11,223 nucleotides of DNA from Sulfurimonas sp. (GTDB lineage: Bacteria > Campylobacterota > Campylobacteria > Campylobacterales > Sulfurimonadaceae): contig JALSKR010000213.1 in the NCBI GenBank assembly GCA_026988735.1, positions 1-11,223 of the forward strand, read 5' to 3'. Position 1 is the stretch's first letter, and every line of letters begins with the position of its first letter. Made by a program: the position numbers and the translations under genes. The notes under the pieces were generated by a model. That model searched no databases. It was not told where the DNA came from and was given only the letters and a program-made list of their open reading frames with translations. Positions 7,150 through 11,223 of the stretch are shown here, piece by piece.

Positions 7150-9244
7150 AAATAATCAATTAGGTTGGAGCGAATTAACCTTATTAATGTTAGTTGCATA
7201 CATATTTAGTTTTGCGATTCGTTTAATCTGGATTTTTCAATTTCAAGATAATCCAAACTTTTATTGGAATGGTCAATTCATGATTAATACGAATGATGGA
7301 TACTTTTTTGCTACTGCGGTAGAGTCTATGTTGACGGGGGCACATGTTGAAAATCCACGAATGGATATTGCTTTAAATAGTTATCCTGGATTTATATATA
7401 CAAGTTATTTTCTTGCTAAGTACACTCCTATGTCATTTGAAACAGTTGTTTTGTATTTGCCTGCAATTATTTCTAGTTTAGTGGTTATTCCTTTGGTCTT
7501 ATTTGGGCAGCTAATCAAATTGCCATGGGTTGGCTTCTTTTCTGCTCTTTTGGGTTCCATTGTATGGAGTTACTACAACAGAACGATGATTGGGTATTAT
7601 GATACTGATATGTTTTCTGTTCTATTGCAAATAACAGTGCTGTATTTCTTCTTGTGGACTATTTATGATAAAAAAGATAAAAATGTATTATGGCTTGCAG
7701 CTTCCCTTCTCTTGTATCCGTTTTTTTACCCTCAAGGGTTAAGTTTAATTTATGCTATGTTTATATTGTGGACTTTTTATCAACTTATATTTCAGAAGAA
7801 AGATCAAAATAGTTATCTTTTTATTATCGTTGCTTCCGTTGCATTATGGGGTGTTCCCATATGGGGGAAGGCTATTACGATACTTATTATTTTTTTATTT
7901 TTAGAAAAATTGAAAGAACGAGTAGATAATAAAAGGTTTCTATATTTAACTGTTGGTGCTATATTTGTCTTTTTCTTTTTTGGTGATGTTTTTCACCTTA
8001 TTTTTGAAAAATTAAATGGCTATCTAGACCGTGGAGTTGAAACCAAGGGCTTACATTTTTATCAAGTGATTCAGACAGTGCGTGAAGCTGGTAAAATCTC
8101 ATGGGAAACAGTATCGAATAGAATAATAGGTCACCCAGTTCTTCTTCTTTTAGCTTTAATTGGATATATGGTATTGGTGATGAAGCATAAATTATTTGTT
8201 GTTGCATTACCTTTAATTGGGGTAGGGGTGTTTGCCCACTGGGCAGGATTACGATTTACAGTATTTGCCGTTCCTGTGGCATCCTTTTCGGTGATATACC
8301 TTTTTTATGTACTGAGTACATTCTTTAAAGACAAAAAAGTAATGAGTATTGTGTTTGTTTTCTTTTCATTATTGACACTTGTCCCAAATATACAGCATAT
8401 TATAAAATACAAAGTACCCACTGTACTTAATAAAGCCGAAGTACAAGATCTTGAAAAATTAAATATACTTTCAACAGGGAAAGATTATACGTTAAGTTGG
8501 TGGGATTATGCCTATCCTATTTGGTATTATTCCGATACCTCTACACTGATTGATGGCTCTAAACACCACAACGACAATTTCATTATCTCAAAAATAATGC
8601 AAACCACATCTCCTGAATTGGCAGTAAATTTGAGTAGATTAGCAGTAGAAACATATGTAGATTCAAATTATTCAATAGTTGCAGATACTTTGTTTAAGAA
8701 TGGTGAAAAAAATCAGTTAGACCCCAACGTGTTTTTAGAAGAGTTAAAGAGTGAATCTTATAATCTTCCTAAAAAAACAAGAGACATTTATTTATATTTA
8801 CCGTACAGGATGCTCAACATATTTCCAACAGTAAACATTTTTGCTAACTTGGATTTAATGACAGGTAAAGCACTGAGATCTATGATTTTTTATCCAGCGC
8901 GTGCGGTACAACAACAAAAAAACATGATTACCCTACAAAATGGTATAAAATTTGATTCACAAAAAGGTGAAGTATTAATTGGAAGAGAAACACGAAAGGT
9001 AAAGTATTTCATAGTTACGTCGAATAATGCTAATGGGGATATACAATTACAATCACAATATTATCATGCAAATGGAAGCTTGGTAGTTTTGTACATGAAG
9101 AGTTATGGTCAGTTTGTTGTGATGGATAATGAAACTTTTCATTCGACGTATGTGCAGATGTTTTTACTTGGTAAATACGATAAAAAACTCTTTGAGTTGG
9201 TTGTATCTTCTCCATATAGTAGAATTTATAAAATTAAAAAATAA
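7142..9244 (+). CDS. pglB: PglB, bacterial oligosaccharyltransferase (STT3 family)
   Basis: Transfers the glycan from undecaprenyl diphosphate to Asn of periplasmic proteins. It has 700 residues, against about 713 in C. jejuni: a multi-spanning membrane domain to about residue 425 and a periplasmic C-terminal domain. Visible active-site elements are Asp52 in NTNDGY, Arg147 in NRTM, Asp154/Asp156 in YYDTDM, Glu315 in QTVRE (usually TIxE) and Arg371 in GLRFT. The acceptor-binding signature is WWDYA at 453-457, where WWDYG is usual. The MxxI motif is M557LNI560. Arg327, 12 residues after Glu315, matches the C. lari R331/C. jejuni R328 position linked to the acidic residue at sequon -2. The ATG overlaps the upstream stop by 8 nt, with AGGA at 7133-7136. 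Identification is firm. Confidence 0.97.
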   Translation: MFKNNQLGWSELTLLMLVAYIFSFAIRLIWIFQFQDNPNFYWNGQFMINTNDGYFFATAVESMLTGAHVENPRMDIALNSYPGFIYTSYFLAKYTPMSFETVVLYLPAIISSLVVIPLVLFGQLIKLPWVGFFSALLGSIVWSYYNRTMIGYYDTDMFSVLLQITVLYFFLWTIYDKKDKNVLWLAASLLLYPFFYPQGLSLIYAMFILWTFYQLIFQKKDQNSYLFIIVASVALWGVPIWGKAITILIIFLFLEKLKERVDNKRFLYLTVGAIFVFFFFGDVFHLIFEKLNGYLDRGVETKGLHFYQVIQTVREAGKISWETVSNRIIGHPVLLLLALIGYMVLVMKHKLFVVALPLIGVGVFAHWAGLRFTVFAVPVASFSVIYLFYVLSTFFKDKKVMSIVFVFFSLLTLVPNIQHIIKYKVPTVLNKAEVQDLEKLNILSTGKDYTLSWWDYAYPIWYYSDTSTLIDGSKHHNDNFIISKIMQTTSPELAVNLSRLAVETYVDSNYSIVADTLFKNGEKNQLDPNVFLEELKSESYNLPKKTRDIYLYLPYRMLNIFPTVNIFANLDLMTGKALRSMIFYPARAVQQQKNMITLQNGIKFDSQKGEVLIGRETRKVKYFIVTSNNANGDIQLQSQYYHANGSLVVLYMKSYGQFVVMDNETFHSTYVQMFLLGKYDKKLFELVVSSPYSRIYKIKK

Positions 9245-9843
9245 TGTTACGGACGACAGATAAATTGGTCAAACGTATCTTTGATATAGTGCTATCTGTT
9301 ATCGGTATTGGATTGACATGGTGGATTGTATTGTTGTCATGGATAATTGCAAGCATTGAAACAAAAAGTAATGGCTTATTTATCCAAAAAAGAGTAGGAA
9401 AAGATGAAAAGCTCTTTAATGTCTTTAAGATAAAAACGATGAGAGAGCTAAAAGGGGTAGATACGACCATTACTACCTCTAACGATATGAGAATTACTAA
9501 GAGTGGAAAGTTCTTTAGAGATACCAAAATAGATGAGTTGCCACAATTTTTTAATGTACTTTTTGGAACAATGAGTTTTGTAGGCCCCCGACCAGATGTA
9601 GCTGGATATGCAGACAAACTTAAAGGTGAAGACAAAATAATTCTTGAAATTTCTCCCGGCATTACGGGACCAGCTTCTTTAAAATACAAGGATGAAGAGT
9701 CCATGTTGGCAGCACAGGATGACCCCAAATTATATAATGATACCGTGATTTGGCCAGACAAAGTAAGGCTTAATAAAGAGTATATAGCTACTTGGTCTTT
9801 AAAAAAAGATATAATATATATTATGAAAACTATTTTAGGATGA
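9244..9843 (+). CDS. pglC: PglC-like small phosphoglycosyl transferase (bacterial sugar transferase)
   Basis: A monotopic membrane enzyme that transfers a sugar phosphate from a UDP sugar to undecaprenyl phosphate, the first membrane step of glycan assembly. Its 199 residues match the minimal class (C. jejuni PglC 200). KRIFD precedes the N-terminal membrane helix (about 10-38); FKIKTM is at 61-66, the catalytic Asp97-Glu98 dyad lies in KIDELPQFFNVL, SFVGPRP is at 111-117 and PGITGPASLKYKDEE at 138-152. The C-terminal half (GPASLKYKDEE, then IWPDKVRLN) differs from C. jejuni PglC and belongs to another branch, so the sugar may differ. The helix lacks the usual Ser-Pro break (Trp27-Trp28 instead). 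It starts at TAATG overlapping the pglB stop by 1 nt, with no clear Shine-Dalgarno sequence. The symbol reflects function and position. Confidence 0.88.
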   Translation: MLRTTDKLVKRIFDIVLSVIGIGLTWWIVLLSWIIASIETKSNGLFIQKRVGKDEKLFNVFKIKTMRELKGVDTTITTSNDMRITKSGKFFRDTKIDELPQFFNVLFGTMSFVGPRPDVAGYADKLKGEDKIILEISPGITGPASLKYKDEESMLAAQDDPKLYNDTVIWPDKVRLNKEYIATWSLKKDIIYIMKTILG

Positions 9844-10943
<1,100 letters not shown>

Positions 10944-10944
<1 letters not shown>

Positions 10945-11223
10945 TGCATAGGATTTTTAAACCGACTTCCACAAAAAGGTTACTGTTTTTTGTATTTGTC
11001 GATAGTATTCTTTCTGTAGTAACTTTGTATTTGGCGTATTCTTTACGTTTTAATTTCCATATTCCTGAAATGTTTTTAACACATTTTTGGCATGTATATA
11101 TCGTACTAACATTTTCCAAAATCATGGCACTATATCTTTTGAAAAATTATTTCATCATTTGGAGATTTTTTTCGTTTGTTGATGCAAAAAATATTGTTTT
11201 ATCCCATATAGTAGCTTATGGGC
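10944..11223 (+). CDS. pglF: PglF, UDP-GlcNAc 4,6-dehydratase, N-terminal membrane part (3' partial)
   Basis: The first 93 codons of a membrane-anchored nucleotide-sugar dehydratase (PglF/WbpM/CapD family), which makes the UDP-4-keto-6-deoxy sugar used by PglE. Visible are a basic N-terminus, a first membrane helix around residues 13-33 ending in LAYSLRFN, a second around 48-66, then KNYFIIWRFFSFVDAKNI, which matches the C. jejuni PglF pattern before its later helices. The NAD-binding and catalytic domain lies beyond the window edge. The ATG overlaps the pglE stop by 1 nt (TAATG). Family assignment relies on the N-terminal membrane pattern and on the position right after pglE; which dehydratase subgroup it belongs to needs the missing part. 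Confidence 0.85.

Overview
The window is AT-rich and every gene lies on the + strand, packed end to end as one long operon that is cut at both edges. PglB, PglE and the PglF N-terminus resemble Campylobacter proteins. Together with the base composition this suggests a member of the Campylobacterota, possibly an environmental lineage of the Sulfurimonas/Sulfurovum kind rather than Campylobacter itself. That placement is inference from remembered family sequences; no search was run.

Layout. Positions 1-4445 form a module for an acidic diamino sugar: the 3' part of an N-acetyl-sugar amidotransferase (WbpG type), two family-4 glycosyltransferases, and a non-hydrolysing UDP-sugar 2-epimerase of WbpI type. 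The order amidotransferase, glycosyltransferase, epimerase recalls wbpG-wbpH-wbpI of the Pseudomonas aeruginosa O5 O-antigen locus. Positions 4438-7149 hold decoration and assembly genes: a GNAT/FemAB-like putative acyltransferase, a class I SAM-dependent methyltransferase, and a third glycosyltransferase of WbuB type. Positions 7142-11223 form a pgl module: PglB oligosaccharyltransferase, a small PglC-type phosphoglycosyl transferase, the PglE aminotransferase and the start of the PglF dehydratase.

How the genes could work together (inference). PglF and PglE make a UDP-4-amino-4,6-dideoxy-GlcNAc-type sugar. The PglC-like enzyme loads a sugar phosphate onto undecaprenyl phosphate in the inner membrane. 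Three cytoplasmic glycosyltransferases extend it, probably including a di-N-acetylated hexuronate made through the epimerase and amidinated by the WbpG-type enzyme. The methyltransferase and acyltransferase may cap or decorate the glycan, and PglB moves it to asparagines of periplasmic proteins. No flippase (PglK/Wzx), no pglD and no pglA-type gene in its usual position between pglB and pglC is present here.

The most notable points are a hybrid of O-antigen-like and N-glycosylation genes in one operon, a PglB with WWDYA instead of WWDYG but a retained Arg linked to acidic sequon recognition, and a PglC-like enzyme lacking the usual Ser-Pro helix break of its membrane anchor. No stretch longer than 3 bases lies between genes, so no internal promoter, terminator, RNA gene, CRISPR array or mobile element is supported.
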